A stretch of DNA of 64,000 nt from assembly GCF_000243275.1 (NCBI RefSeq), contig NZ_CM001437.1:1691165-1755164 (forward strand), read 5' to 3'. This document shows, piece by piece, positions 1-8,377 of this stretch. Source of the DNA: Myroides odoratus DSM 2801. Lineage in GTDB: Bacteria > Bacteroidota > Bacteroidia > Flavobacteriales > Flavobacteriaceae. Every line of letters starts with the position of its first letter. Within the stretch, counting starts at the first letter, position 1. A program made the position numbers and the translations under genes. The notes under the pieces were generated by a model that saw nothing but the letters and a program-made list of their open reading frames with translations, was not told the DNA's origin and made no database searches.

Positions 1-15
1 TTACCAAAGCGAGCG

Positions 16-46
16 CAAAAGTAAAAACTTTATTCGAATTAGCAAA
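16..46 (-). promoter_or_regulatory. Tandem promoter P1 (leftward)
   Basis: Read on the minus strand this is TTTG (43-46), exactly 19 nt, then TACTTTTG (16-23), a full match to the Bacteroidota sigma-ABfr consensus TTTG-N19-TAnnTTTG. It is the last of three such promoters firing out of the left end of the window. The driven gene is not visible; multiple tandem promoters suggest an rRNA or tRNA operon (inference). Confidence 0.7.
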
Positions 47-110
47 ACTTTTTTTGAAAAATATTTTCTTTCGTTTTTTGCCAACCCGCAGTATTTACTG
101 AAGCGGACTG

Positions 111-143
111 CAAAGATAAGACTCTTTATTTCGATTATCCAAA
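111..143 (-). promoter_or_regulatory. Tandem promoter P2 (leftward)
   Basis: Minus-strand TTTG (140-143), 21 nt, TATCTTTG (111-118). The spacer is 2 nt longer than in P1 and P3, so it may be weaker. Its spacer resembles that of P1 (TCGAAATAAAG against TTCGAATAAAG), suggesting the promoters arose by tandem duplication. Confidence 0.5.
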
Positions 144-226
144 TTTATTTTTAAAAATATTTTTGAACCAATCTCAAGTCTTTTTCTACTGCTTTTCTAT
201 GAACGTCTGCTTGTTTAATGCGGATG

Positions 227-257
227 CAAAAGTAGCACCTTTTTCACCACTTCCAAA
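227..257 (-). promoter_or_regulatory. Tandem promoter P3 (leftward)
   Basis: Minus-strand TTTG (254-257), 19 nt, TACTTTTG (227-234), followed by a GC-rich CATCCGC discriminator that is also found after the promoters of the two tRNA-Gln genes at 30.5 and 31.0 kb. This shared architecture is why I expect a stable RNA to the left. I see no gene in 1-360. Confidence 0.7.
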
Positions 258-478
258 CTTTACGCAACCTTTTTTTAAAAGTATTTTCAATAATTATCGC
301 AACTCCCTATTATCATACACGTTACAACTCAAAGTTTTTTTTGACTTTTTCATGGATTAGGATCTTGTGAAAGTGCGATGTTGCTTTTTTTTGCTTTTTT
401 GCCTTTTTGCAAGGGGCTTTTTTGAGGGATGCATCAAGCAAAAGAAGGGTTTCTTTTGAAAAAGGTGGTTCGAGCATA

Positions 479-508
479 GGGGCAAATTGCCATTTGCCCG
501 TACGGGCG
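479..508. repeat. REP-like palindrome A
   Basis: GGGCAAAT (480-487) pairs with ATTTGCCC (492-499) around the loop TGCC, and a second palindrome CCCGTACGGG (497-506) overlaps its right arm. It shares the centre ATTGCCAT and the GGGGC/GCCC ends with other palindromes in this window (551, 17354 and 20067). The surrounding 361-608 stretch has no convincing gene. Confidence 0.55.
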
Positions 509-550
509 AGGAAAGATTTTGTGGTTTTGATGCTCTCCTTATATATAGGT

Positions 551-574
551 AGGGGCACATGGCCATGTGCCCCT
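551..574. repeat. REP-like palindrome B, perfect 24-bp
   Basis: AGGGGCACATGG is followed immediately by its exact reverse complement CCATGTGCCCCT, giving a perfect 24-bp palindrome with no loop. The centre ATGGCCAT differs by one base from that of elements A, D and E. It lies in a gene-free region downstream of the porin operon. Confidence 0.65.
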
Positions 575-608
575 CTAAAAAGATAATCAAGCAACTTTAC
601 GAAAAAGC

Positions 609-634
609 AAAAAAAGCCCCCCGAAGGAAGCTTT
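609..634 (-). terminator. Terminator of the aspA-ansB-dcu-porin operon
   Basis: On the minus strand AAAGCTTCC pairs with GGGGGGCTTT around a TTCG tetraloop (two G-T pairs) and is followed by seven T. It starts about 25 nt after the porin stop codon. Confidence 0.75.
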
Positions 635-659
635 CTCTATAAACGAAGTGCAATAATGT

Positions 660-1832
660 TTAAAAAATCAATAATGGTGCTATAAACCCAACGCTTAATC
701 GGCCGGTATTATAATTTTCTTGTCCTAAATGCTCTTTTGCATAGCTTGAATAATTGTAATATCTACCTACATAAGAAGCATAGAAACGAATATTCATATT
801 TTTAAATGGCAAATATTCTACGGTTGGAATAAAACCATAGCTTGATCGAATATGACTTACTCCACTATTTTCTGCAACCAAATTTTTAGCATACGCATTG
901 CTATTCATCAATGTCAAGGTTACATTTACTTTTGGAGCTATCAAATATTCAGCCTTAATCCAATTTTCTAAATACGAAACGTCTTGTTGTGCTGTAACAT
1001 CATCTCCAGGCATCATACCTGTAATAATTCCTTTTCGATCTATTCCTTCATTACTGTATTTCAAATCATACATTAAAGTAAATTTTCCATCGTGGTATTT
1101 ATTACCTATCGAATAATAGTTCATCCCACGGTTTTTTGCTTCTTGGAAATAACTATAACTATAGATTGTTTCAAATTTCCCATCAAAGAAACTTCCTCTC
1201 CAGTTGGTCACGATAGCCATAGGGGCTTTCGCTTTTTCAATTCCCTCTGGCATTTTTCCACGATATACATCTTCAAAATCGGATACACGAGAATTTAGAA
1301 CTTGTAAACCGAAGCTGTGATTATTGGAAACTTGATGTGTAATTCCAACTCCAGTTAAGAAATTATCTGCATTTTCAATAATATCATTGTACTCCAAGAT
1401 ATCAATTGGATTTAAATCAAATTCGAATCCTCCCCAATCTGCACTCATTTTACCAAGGTTCAGTTGCGTTTTAGGTGTCAGTAAAACACCGATATACGCC
1501 ATATCTGTAGCTCTACTAATATTATCTTTACTTCCTGGATCTGTACTCTTCGTATAACGATCTCTAAATCTGAAATATACTTTTTCGTGGATCTTACCTT
1601 TTATTTCTAATCGAAATTGGTTGTTACTAAAGGATGATTCTTCAAATTTACCATCTCGAAACATATTGTCATTAGCAAAACGCATATTAAAAATCATATC
1701 TACGTTTTTCAACAGGTCGATTTTCTCTACTGGTAGTAAGGGTTTCGAGATAGTATCCATACTAGTTTGTGTTTCTTGTGCAAATACACTGACTTGCACA
1801 ACTAACGCGAGAAATAATAAGATTTTTTTCAT
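660..1832 (-). CDS. Outer-membrane porin of the aspartate operon
   Basis: A 390-residue exported protein. Residues 1-18 form a signal peptide with likely cleavage at VFA|Q. The rest is rich in alternating aromatic/polar strands and ends in phenylalanine, as outer-membrane beta-barrels do; the pattern resembles the phosphate-selective porin (OprO/P) group, but the solute is not predictable from sequence. It is the last gene of the operon, 28 nt after the Dcu carrier, which suggests it admits asparagine, aspartate or C4-dicarboxylates to the periplasm (inference from context). A strong terminator follows. The ATG at 1832 directly precedes the signal peptide, so the start is secure. Confidence 0.75.
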   Translation of the reverse strand: MKKILLFLALVVQVSVFAQETQTSMDTISKPLLPVEKIDLLKNVDMIFNMRFANDNMFRDGKFEESSFSNNQFRLEIKGKIHEKVYFRFRDRYTKSTDPGSKDNISRATDMAYIGVLLTPKTQLNLGKMSADWGGFEFDLNPIDILEYNDIIENADNFLTGVGITHQVSNNHSFGLQVLNSRVSDFEDVYRGKMPEGIEKAKAPMAIVTNWRGSFFDGKFETIYSYSYFQEAKNRGMNYYSIGNKYHDGKFTLMYDLKYSNEGIDRKGIITGMMPGDDVTAQQDVSYLENWIKAEYLIAPKVNVTLTLMNSNAYAKNLVAENSGVSHIRSSYGFIPTVEYLPFKNMNIRFYASYVGRYYNYSSYAKEHLGQENYNTGRLSVGFIAPLLIF

Positions 1833-1860
1833 AGCTTCATTTTATTAAAGTGAGTGTTCC

Positions 1861-3213
1861 TTAGAGTAAAAAAGATCCGAGTAAGAAGCCTGCTGCGATA
1901 GCAACAGTAATAGCAACTAATCCGGGGATCATAAAACTATGGTTCACTACGAATTTTCCAATTTTTGTACTTCCTGTACGATCAAAGTTGATTGCGGCTA
2001 GTAATGTTGGATAGCCTGGCAATACGAAATCTGCATTTACAGCAGGAAATATTGCGATTAAAGCTGGATTAGAAACTCCTAAAGCCATCCCTAGTGGCAT
2101 CATTGTTTTTGTAGTCGCCGCCTGACTAAACATCAGCGCTCCTAACACAAATACAGCAATGGCAAAAGTCCAAGGATATAGGGTAACCACCTCACTTAAA
2201 AAGCCTTTAATAGCTACCTCATTGTGCGACATAAAAGTAGCACTCATCCAAACCACACCAAAAACAGATACAACAGCAGTTGCCATAGAAGAGAATAAAC
2301 TTACTTTGGTCACGCTAATCGCACTTGTTTTTGTGATTAACATCATCAATGCCGAGGCAGAAAGTGTAATCATACTAATAACACTTACCATTTGCAATTC
2401 TCCATTGGCTTTTACAACTAAACTTGCAGCGCCTGGTTCAAATTGTGGTAATAGCTGTGGGAACGCTCCTGCAATCACAATTAATAAAACTGCGATAGCA
2501 AAAATAACCACAGAGGTTTTGGCTCCTTTTTTTAATGGTTTTTTATTTCCTGAGGCATCTTCATCCGCATCTAAACTTTTAGCGAATTCAGGATCTTTCA
2601 TTTTTTCAATGAAAATAGGATCATCTTTTAATTCTTTTCCTTTGCGCAAGACCACTAAGCATGTAATCAATATACCGATTAGACAAGCGGGAATACATAC
2701 TTTCATAATATCAATTAAAGCTCCGGGATAAGCGAGAATACTTGCACCAGCAAATGCTGCTGTTGCGGCACTCATTGGACTTCCCGTAATAGCTAAGTGA
2801 GAAGCAATAACAGAAACACTCAATGGTCGTTCTGGTCGGATTCTCTTTTTCGTAGCTACCTCAGCAATAATAGGCAATAAAGAATACAGCAAATGCGCTG
2901 TTCCTGCGAAAAGACAGAAAAAATACACGGTAAATGGTGCAATAAACACAATGTTAGATGGGTTACTACGAATCACACGTTCAGCTAATCGAACGAGGTA
3001 ATCCAATCCTCCACATGCTTGTAAAGTAGCAGCAGTAGAAACAATAGCCATAATTACTAACATTACATCAATAGGTGGGTCTCCAGGTTTCATCTGAAAG
3101 ATGAAAACGAATATCAATAACCCAACCATCCCCATCACACCTAATCCAATTCCCTTCATTTGGGAACCGATTAATATCATAGCAATTAAAATTGCAAACT
3201 GAATCAATAACAT
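1861..3213 (-). CDS. dcuA: Anaerobic C4-dicarboxylate transporter, DcuA/DcuB family
   Basis: Inner-membrane carrier expected to exchange fumarate, aspartate or malate for succinate. Family features include GGLDYLV near residue 70, FAGTAHLLYSLLPIIAEVA, the SHLAITGSPMSAA segment, and near the C-terminus FSQAATTKTMMPLGMALG and DRTGSTKIGKFVVNHSF. About ten or more membrane segments are evident. I start it at the ATG at 3213 (450 aa, close to the 433-446 aa of E. coli DcuA/DcuB) and not at an in-frame TTG at 3270, which adds a polar N-terminus and lies inside an intercistronic hairpin. It sits between asparaginase and the porin. DcuA versus DcuB cannot be settled by eye. Confidence 0.88.
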   Translation of the reverse strand: MLLIQFAILIAMILIGSQMKGIGLGVMGMVGLLIFVFIFQMKPGDPPIDVMLVIMAIVSTAATLQACGGLDYLVRLAERVIRSNPSNIVFIAPFTVYFFCLFAGTAHLLYSLLPIIAEVATKKRIRPERPLSVSVIASHLAITGSPMSAATAAFAGASILAYPGALIDIMKVCIPACLIGILITCLVVLRKGKELKDDPIFIEKMKDPEFAKSLDADEDASGNKKPLKKGAKTSVVIFAIAVLLIVIAGAFPQLLPQFEPGAASLVVKANGELQMVSVISMITLSASALMMLITKTSAISVTKVSLFSSMATAVVSVFGVVWMSATFMSHNEVAIKGFLSEVVTLYPWTFAIAVFVLGALMFSQAATTKTMMPLGMALGVSNPALIAIFPAVNADFVLPGYPTLLAAINFDRTGSTKIGKFVVNHSFMIPGLVAITVAIAAGFLLGSFLL

Positions 3214-3258
3214 AACATTCAATTTAAAGAGATCAAGCTCATCAATGGGTACAAAAAA

Positions 3259-3293
3259 GGGAGCGAACAACTACTTGTGTTCTGTACGCTCCC
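3259..3293 (-). promoter_or_regulatory. Intercistronic hairpin between ansB and dcu
   Basis: In the transcript GGGAGC...GAACA pairs with TGTTC-GCTCCC: an 11-bp GC-rich stem with a 5-nt one-sided bulge and an 8-nt loop. There is no T-tract after it, so it is more likely an mRNA-stability or processing element than a terminator. It lies in the 118-nt gap before the dcu start. Confidence 0.5.
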
Positions 3294-3331
3294 CCCTTTC
3301 CATTATTCCCTTCTGATGTACTCGACGGGAT

Positions 3332-4402
3332 TTAGTATGCAAAGAAAATATCTTGTAATTCTTTTTGATTGTTGGTTTTAGTCAATGCTAACATCAATAA
3401 AACACGTGCTTTTTGTGGATTTAAGTCATCCGCAACTACAAATCCTAACGCTTGATCATCTACTTCATTAAATAGCGTTACTCTTCCAGCGCCTGCACGA
3501 GCCGATCTACAAACTGCAATTCCATTTTTTGCTGCTCTCTCTAAAGCCTCTCCAACAGGAGCATTGAAGTTACCATTTCCCATTCCGGCATAAACGATAC
3601 CTTTAACTCCTTCTTCGATTGCTGCATTTACAGCTTTTGGACTAGCGTCTGCATATCCATATACAATCTCTACTTGAGGTAATTTTTTCAAGCCTTTTAC
3701 ATCGAATTTTTGTTCTGGTGAACGAAGTGTTTTATAATAGTAACTCACTTTTCCATCATAAATTAAACCGATAGGTCCGAAATTTCTAGATTTGAATGTA
3801 GCCATGTTAGTTGTTACTGTTTTTGTAACATCTCTAGCGGCATATACTTCTTCGTTCATTGCAGTTACAACACCTACATCTTTACTATTAGGAGAAGCAG
3901 CTACCATCACTGCATCTAATAAATTGCGGTTTCCATCTTGACTCATTGCTGTTGAAGGTCGCATTGCTCCAACTAAAACAACTGGTTTTGCTGATTTTAC
4001 TGTAAGTTCTAAAAAGTAAGCTGTTTCTTCTTGTGTATCTGTTCCATGCGTAACCACAACACCATCTGCTTCATTTTTCTCAAAAATCTCATTGATACGG
4101 TTACTCAACTTTAACCAAGTATCAACATTCATATCTTGACTTCCGATTTGAGCAATTTGTTCTCCTTTAATTTGAGCCACATCGTGCATTTCTGGTACTG
4201 CATTCAACAAATCATCGATAGGCACTTTCCCCGCGGTATAAGCAGCCTTCGTAGAAGACTCCCCTGCACCAGCAATCGTTCCACCCGTGGCTAAAATAAT
4301 TACACGCGGTAATTCTTTCGTCGCTTGATTGTGTTTCTTCGGTTGTGCCTGTACTTGAAAAACAAGTAATACAACAAATAATACGTTGATGATCTTTTTC
4401 AT
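3332..4402 (-). CDS. ansB: Type II (periplasmic) L-asparaginase
   Basis: Hydrolyses asparagine to aspartate and ammonia, outside the cytoplasm. A signal peptide (residues 1-19, VQA|Q) exports it. The two catalytic motifs are present: ATGGTIAG at residues 38-45 (nucleophilic Thr42) and HGTDT at 119-123 (Thr-Asp of the second triad). Length 356 matches secreted type II enzymes. It starts 17 nt after the aspartase stop, so the two are co-transcribed: aspartate made in the periplasm would be imported and deaminated to fumarate by AspA. Some glutaminase activity is possible, as in related enzymes. Confidence 0.93.
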   Translation of the reverse strand: MKKIINVLFVVLLVFQVQAQPKKHNQATKELPRVIILATGGTIAGAGESSTKAAYTAGKVPIDDLLNAVPEMHDVAQIKGEQIAQIGSQDMNVDTWLKLSNRINEIFEKNEADGVVVTHGTDTQEETAYFLELTVKSAKPVVLVGAMRPSTAMSQDGNRNLLDAVMVAASPNSKDVGVVTAMNEEVYAARDVTKTVTTNMATFKSRNFGPIGLIYDGKVSYYYKTLRSPEQKFDVKGLKKLPQVEIVYGYADASPKAVNAAIEEGVKGIVYAGMGNGNFNAPVGEALERAAKNGIAVCRSARAGAGRVTLFNEVDDQALGFVVADDLNPQKARVLLMLALTKTNNQKELQDIFFAY

Positions 4403-4419
4403 ATGAGGTTTGATTTAGT

Positions 4420-5829
4420 TTAGGATACAATTAATTTAGGGTGAATTAAATTTTCCAATGAATATACTTCATCCCATTTGGCTTGCGTAATCAATTTTCT
4501 TTCTTCTACGACGATTTGATGTACGCTTTTTCCTGATAGCAAAGCTTCACCTGCTACACTTGCACAAATTTCATATCCTAAAATGGGGTTCAATTGTGTT
4601 ACAATTCCGATACTGTTCATTACTAAATCAGCACAATGCACCTCATTTGCAGTAATACCAACAATACATTTATCAATTAAGGTAGTTAAACTATTTCCTA
4701 AATATTCAAGAGACGTAAATAATGCAAATCCGATAACTGGTTCCATTACGTTCAACTGTAATTGTCCTGCTTCAGCGGCCATCGTAACCGTTAAATCTTG
4801 ACCGATTACGTAGAAACACGTTTGATTTACAACTTCTGGAATAACAGGATTTACTTTTCCTGGCATAATAGAAGATCCTGGTTGACGAGCAGGAAGATTA
4901 ATTTCATTTAATCCGGTACGAGGTCCTGAGCTCAATAAACGCAAGTCATTACATATTTTTGATATTTTAATTGCAGCACGTTTGATTGTTCCCATGATTT
5001 GTACATACGCTCCAGTGTCGCTCGTAGCTTCGATTAAATCTGGTGATAATACTAAAGGTAAACCTGTTTCTTTAGCTAAATACTCCACACATAGTTCAGG
5101 ATAAGCTTCTGGTGCATTTACTTTTGTTCCAATAGCTGTAGCTCCCATGTTCACCTCTAAGATTAGGCGTTGAGCTTCGCGTAAACGCAATAAATCTTCT
5201 CCAACAGTAGTAGCAAAAGCGTGAAATTCTTGTCCTAATGTCATAGGAACCGCATCTTGCAATTGCGTACGTCCCATTTTAAGTACATTTTTGAATTGCT
5301 CTCCTTTGGCAGCAAATGCCTTTTCTAAGTTTGCAATTACTTGGCAGAATCCATCTAATTTATAGTACAAAGCCAAACGAAATGCTGTTGGATAAGCATC
5401 GTTGGTTGATTGTGAGCAGTTTACGTGATTGTTAGGGTGTACATATTGGTACTCTCCTTTTTTATGACCTAAATGCTCCAATGCGATATTAGCAATCACT
5501 TCATTGGCATTCATGTTAACCGAAGTACCTGCACCACCTTGGATTAAATCACTTACAAATTGATCGTCATATTTTCCAGCAATTACTTGATCACAAGCAT
5601 AACAAATCGCATCTGCAATTTTTGGGTCTAATACACCACAATCTTTATTCGCTAATGCCGCCGCTTTTTTAACTTCACCTAAAGCTTTGATTAACCCTTT
5701 TTCGTGATTTAAGGTTATACCTGTAATATTAAAATTTTCAACTGCGCGGAATGTTTGAACACCGTAGTATTTGTCATTAGGGATATCTAATTCACCTAAA
5801 AAGTCGTGTTCTCTTCTAGTATCTTTCAT
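4420..5829 (-). CDS. aspA: Aspartate ammonia-lyase (aspartase), copy 1
   Basis: Deaminates L-aspartate to fumarate and ammonia in the cytoplasm. It is a member of the fumarase/aspartase superfamily with the signature SSIMPGKVNP near residues 317-326 containing the catalytic-loop Ser. The next residues, VIPEVVNQ, are typical of aspartase, where class II fumarase has TQCEA. GRTQLQDAVPMTLGQEF and the N-terminal YYGVQT motif are also present. At 469 aa it has the normal length. It is first gene of an operon with asparaginase, Dcu carrier and porin, whose context supports a catabolic role. A second, diverged copy lies at 46.9-48.3 kb. Confidence 0.93.
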   Translation of the reverse strand: MKDTRREHDFLGELDIPNDKYYGVQTFRAVENFNITGITLNHEKGLIKALGEVKKAAALANKDCGVLDPKIADAICYACDQVIAGKYDDQFVSDLIQGGAGTSVNMNANEVIANIALEHLGHKKGEYQYVHPNNHVNCSQSTNDAYPTAFRLALYYKLDGFCQVIANLEKAFAAKGEQFKNVLKMGRTQLQDAVPMTLGQEFHAFATTVGEDLLRLREAQRLILEVNMGATAIGTKVNAPEAYPELCVEYLAKETGLPLVLSPDLIEATSDTGAYVQIMGTIKRAAIKISKICNDLRLLSSGPRTGLNEINLPARQPGSSIMPGKVNPVIPEVVNQTCFYVIGQDLTVTMAAEAGQLQLNVMEPVIGFALFTSLEYLGNSLTTLIDKCIVGITANEVHCADLVMNSIGIVTQLNPILGYEICASVAGEALLSGKSVHQIVVEERKLITQAKWDEVYSLENLIHPKLIVS

Positions 5830-6295
5830 ATGCTTAAATTTTTTTGTTCTATATATAGCATTTGATTGTACAAATGCGTTTCAATTTATTTTATACCTCA
5901 AAAATAATGCTAGAATAAAAATCAGGATATGACAAAAACACAGGGATTATTTTATTTTTTTTACGTATATTAATGAGACAACTAACTATTTATTAATAAA
6001 ATCACAAGAAAAGAGTAGCGTCCCAGATAACAAATCGAAAAATATTCAAAAACAATCCAAAATTCATTCATCATATAATCCAAACTCTTAAAAAACATAA
6101 AAATAACTAAACAAATATATAAAAAAATAGTATTCATATCTTAATACAGCAGTAAAATCTTAAAAAAGGAAAAAACGTGAATTTTTAAATAAAATGGAAT
6201 TAATCATTCATTTTAATATTTACCAATACAGCGATTCAACTCTCTTGTATCTTTTTTTTAGCCCTAGCGGTTCAGAAATAGCAAAAAATAGCGCC
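5830..6295 (-). promoter_or_regulatory. Upstream region of the aspA operon
   Basis: A very AT-rich gap with no convincing ORF. Just upstream of aspA is a perfect inverted repeat, GCATTTG-N6-CAAATGC (5858-5877), in the presumed 5' leader. A minus-strand TATTTTTG (5899-5906) could be the -7 box of the operon promoter, giving a leader of about 65 nt, but no TTTG lies at the right distance upstream. I see nothing else between 5907 and 6295. Confidence 0.3.
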
Positions 6296-6323
6296 AAAAA
6301 AACCTCATTGAAGAATGAGGTTT
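6296..6323 (-). terminator. Terminator of dnaG
   Basis: A 10-bp perfect stem (arms 6300-6309 and 6314-6323) around GAAG, followed on the minus strand by a T-run. It begins 5 nt after the dnaG stop codon. Confidence 0.8.
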
Positions 6324-6328
6324 CTATT

Positions 6329-8305
6329 TTATAATCGAAATCGAGTCGTTACTTGTCCTAATCTTTTAGAAAAGGTATTCATTAAAGTGGAATAATCGAT
6401 GATAATCCCGAGTATTTCAAATGCGCGATCTTGCTCTACGCCTCCTAATTTACTCTTGTACTTTTCAATGATAGAATTTACTAAGTGCATGCGAAGAGTC
6501 AAGATTGTTTCTGTAGTATATTGAGCAATCCCGTCTTTCTTTTGTTTGACAAAAATATTTTGACTTTCCCAGTTGTGCAGGTTCTCTTTTTCTTCTTCCA
6601 TGAGAATTGTGGTAACCTGACCTGATAGCTCTCCGTCTAAACGCTTGAGGTATCCCTCTAAGCTCCATGTATTATTGTGATAGTAATCCATCACATCATT
6701 ATACAATCGCTTGAAAATAGGATTCGTCAATTGTACCTCATCCTCTTGCAAGCTCAAATAAATTTTCTCGTATACTTTTTGTACTATTTTGTGTTCTACC
6801 TCAACAATTTCATCGTCCTCATTCGTTTCGAAAACCAATTCCACGAATTGTTCTTCTTCATTTCCATACAGTAGTAAAATCTCAATAATACGTTGCTCTA
6901 GTAAGTAAAGGGCATCGACGGCAACCGTTTCTTGTTGTTTTTCCGCATGCACCACCTCCATTTGCTTGCGTTCTTGTCCAAACTTCTTATTCGCATCCGC
7001 AATTTCTTTCTTGCTAATCTGAGCGAGTGAACTAAAAATCACTTCTTCCGAAATATCCATGATGCGAGAGCATTCTTGAATATAGATTTCGCGTTTAATT
7101 GGATCTGGTATTTTAGAAATACTCATTACCATATCGCGAATAATCTCTGCTTTTTTGATTGGATCTCCCTTTGCATCTTCCATCAATGCATTCGCTTTAA
7201 AACGAATAAAATCGGTTGAATTTGCTTCGAAATAAGCTTCTAACTCTTCTAACGTATGTTTACGAGCAAAACTATCGGGATCTTCTCCATCTGGCAAGGG
7301 GCAAATGCGAACATTCATTCCAGCTTCGAGAATTAGATCTACTCCACGGAAAGACGCTCGGATTCCAGCAGCATCACCATCAAAAAGCATGGTGATATTC
7401 TGAGTCAAACGACTAATCAAGCGAATTTGATCTGGAGTTAATGCAGTACCTGAAGAGGCTACTACGTTTTTCACTCCTGTTTGATGCATCTGAATCACAT
7501 CAGTATATCCTTCTACTAAGTAACAGTTATCTTTTTTGGCAATCTCCTGTTTTGCATGGGATATACCATAAAGCACTTTACTCTTGTGGTAAATATCACT
7601 TTCTGGTGAATTGAGGTATTTTGCTGCTTTTTTATCATTGGTTAAAATACGTCCACCGAATCCCAAAACACGACCAGACATACTTTGAATCGGAAACATG
7701 ACACGCCCTTTAAAACGGTCAAATCGCTTGTCCTCTTTGACAATCGTCAATCCTGTTTTCTCTAAATAATCTAAAGAGTATCCTTTCTTCAAGGCTTCTT
7801 CCGTAAACGCATCCCATTTATCTGGTGAATACCCTAATCCAAAGGCCTTAATTGTATCTGTGGTAAATCCACGTTCTTTGAAATAGGACAATCCAATGGA
7901 CCTTCCCTCTTCGGAATTCAATAAAGTTTCTTCAAAGTAATTCTTAGCAAACTCCGACACGATGAACATACTTTCCTTTTCGTTTAGCTGTTCCTTTTCA
8001 GCATCCGTTTGCTCCGTTTCTTCTATTTCGATTCCGTATTTTCTCGCTAAATAGCGGATGGCTTCAGGATAGGAGAAATGTTCGTGTTCCATCAAAAAGG
8101 TAATGGCGTTTCCACCTTTACCTGAACTAAAGTCTTTCCAAATTTGCTTCACAGGCGATACCATGAAAGAAGGTGTCTTCTCATTGACAAAAGGACTTAG
8201 CCCTCTGTAATTTGCCCCTGCTTTTTTTAAATTGACAAAGTCGCCAATTACCTCCTCTACACGAGCCGTATCGAAAACTGTATCAATGGTGCTTTTGGAA
8301 ATCAT
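6329..8305 (-). CDS. dnaG: DNA primase lacking canonical zinc ligands
   Basis: Synthesises RNA primers for chromosome replication. The N-terminal zinc-binding-domain fold is recognisable (residues 30-70, SPFVNEKTPSF and SGKGGNAITFLM), but each zinc ligand of the family is replaced: Ser37 for Cys, Val40 for His, Asp58 and Ser61 for the CxxC pair. The catalytic core follows with the TOPRIM motifs EGYTDVIQMHQTG and the DGDAAGIRA acidic motif, then a C-terminal helicase-binding-like region. Length 658 is normal. A minus-strand TATCTTTG (8323-8330) lies 18 nt before the ATG. From memory, related Flavobacteriaceae primases look similar, so this is unlikely to be a defect. Confidence 0.95.
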   Translation of the reverse strand: MISKSTIDTVFDTARVEEVIGDFVNLKKAGANYRGLSPFVNEKTPSFMVSPVKQIWKDFSSGKGGNAITFLMEHEHFSYPEAIRYLARKYGIEIEETEQTDAEKEQLNEKESMFIVSEFAKNYFEETLLNSEEGRSIGLSYFKERGFTTDTIKAFGLGYSPDKWDAFTEEALKKGYSLDYLEKTGLTIVKEDKRFDRFKGRVMFPIQSMSGRVLGFGGRILTNDKKAAKYLNSPESDIYHKSKVLYGISHAKQEIAKKDNCYLVEGYTDVIQMHQTGVKNVVASSGTALTPDQIRLISRLTQNITMLFDGDAAGIRASFRGVDLILEAGMNVRICPLPDGEDPDSFARKHTLEELEAYFEANSTDFIRFKANALMEDAKGDPIKKAEIIRDMVMSISKIPDPIKREIYIQECSRIMDISEEVIFSSLAQISKKEIADANKKFGQERKQMEVVHAEKQQETVAVDALYLLEQRIIEILLLYGNEEEQFVELVFETNEDDEIVEVEHKIVQKVYEKIYLSLQEDEVQLTNPIFKRLYNDVMDYYHNNTWSLEGYLKRLDGELSGQVTTILMEEEKENLHNWESQNIFVKQKKDGIAQYTTETILTLRMHLVNSIIEKYKSKLGGVEQDRAFEILGIIIDYSTLMNTFSKRLGQVTTRFRL

Positions 8306-8333
8306 AGTTTATATTTGTTTTACAAAGATAAAA

Positions 8334-8363
8334 AAAGAAGTTGCTCCGTAAAACAACTTCTTT
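8334..8363 (-). terminator. Terminator of the ECF sigma operon
   Basis: AAAGAAGTTG (8334-8343) pairs with CAACTTCTTT (8354-8363) around a 10-nt loop, with an A-run on its left that reads as T-rich on the minus strand. It begins 14 nt after the last gene of the sigma operon and overlaps the upstream region of dnaG. Confidence 0.65.
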
Positions 8364-8377
8364 GCTATGAGATTCGA

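Noticed and set aside
322..594. Two overlapping minus-strand ORFs (77 and 90 codons) in the left gap
   Set aside because: They run through the palindromic REP-like elements and homopolymer tracts; protein sequences have no plausible domain and arise from the repeats.
2159..2731. A 190-codon ORF opposite the Dcu carrier gene
   Set aside because: It is the antisense of a well-supported membrane protein gene; long open antisense frames are common in such genes.
3214..3270. N-terminal extension of the Dcu carrier from a TTG at 3270
   Set aside because: The extension is polar, passes through the intercistronic hairpin and makes the protein longer than the family; the ATG at 3213 fits better.
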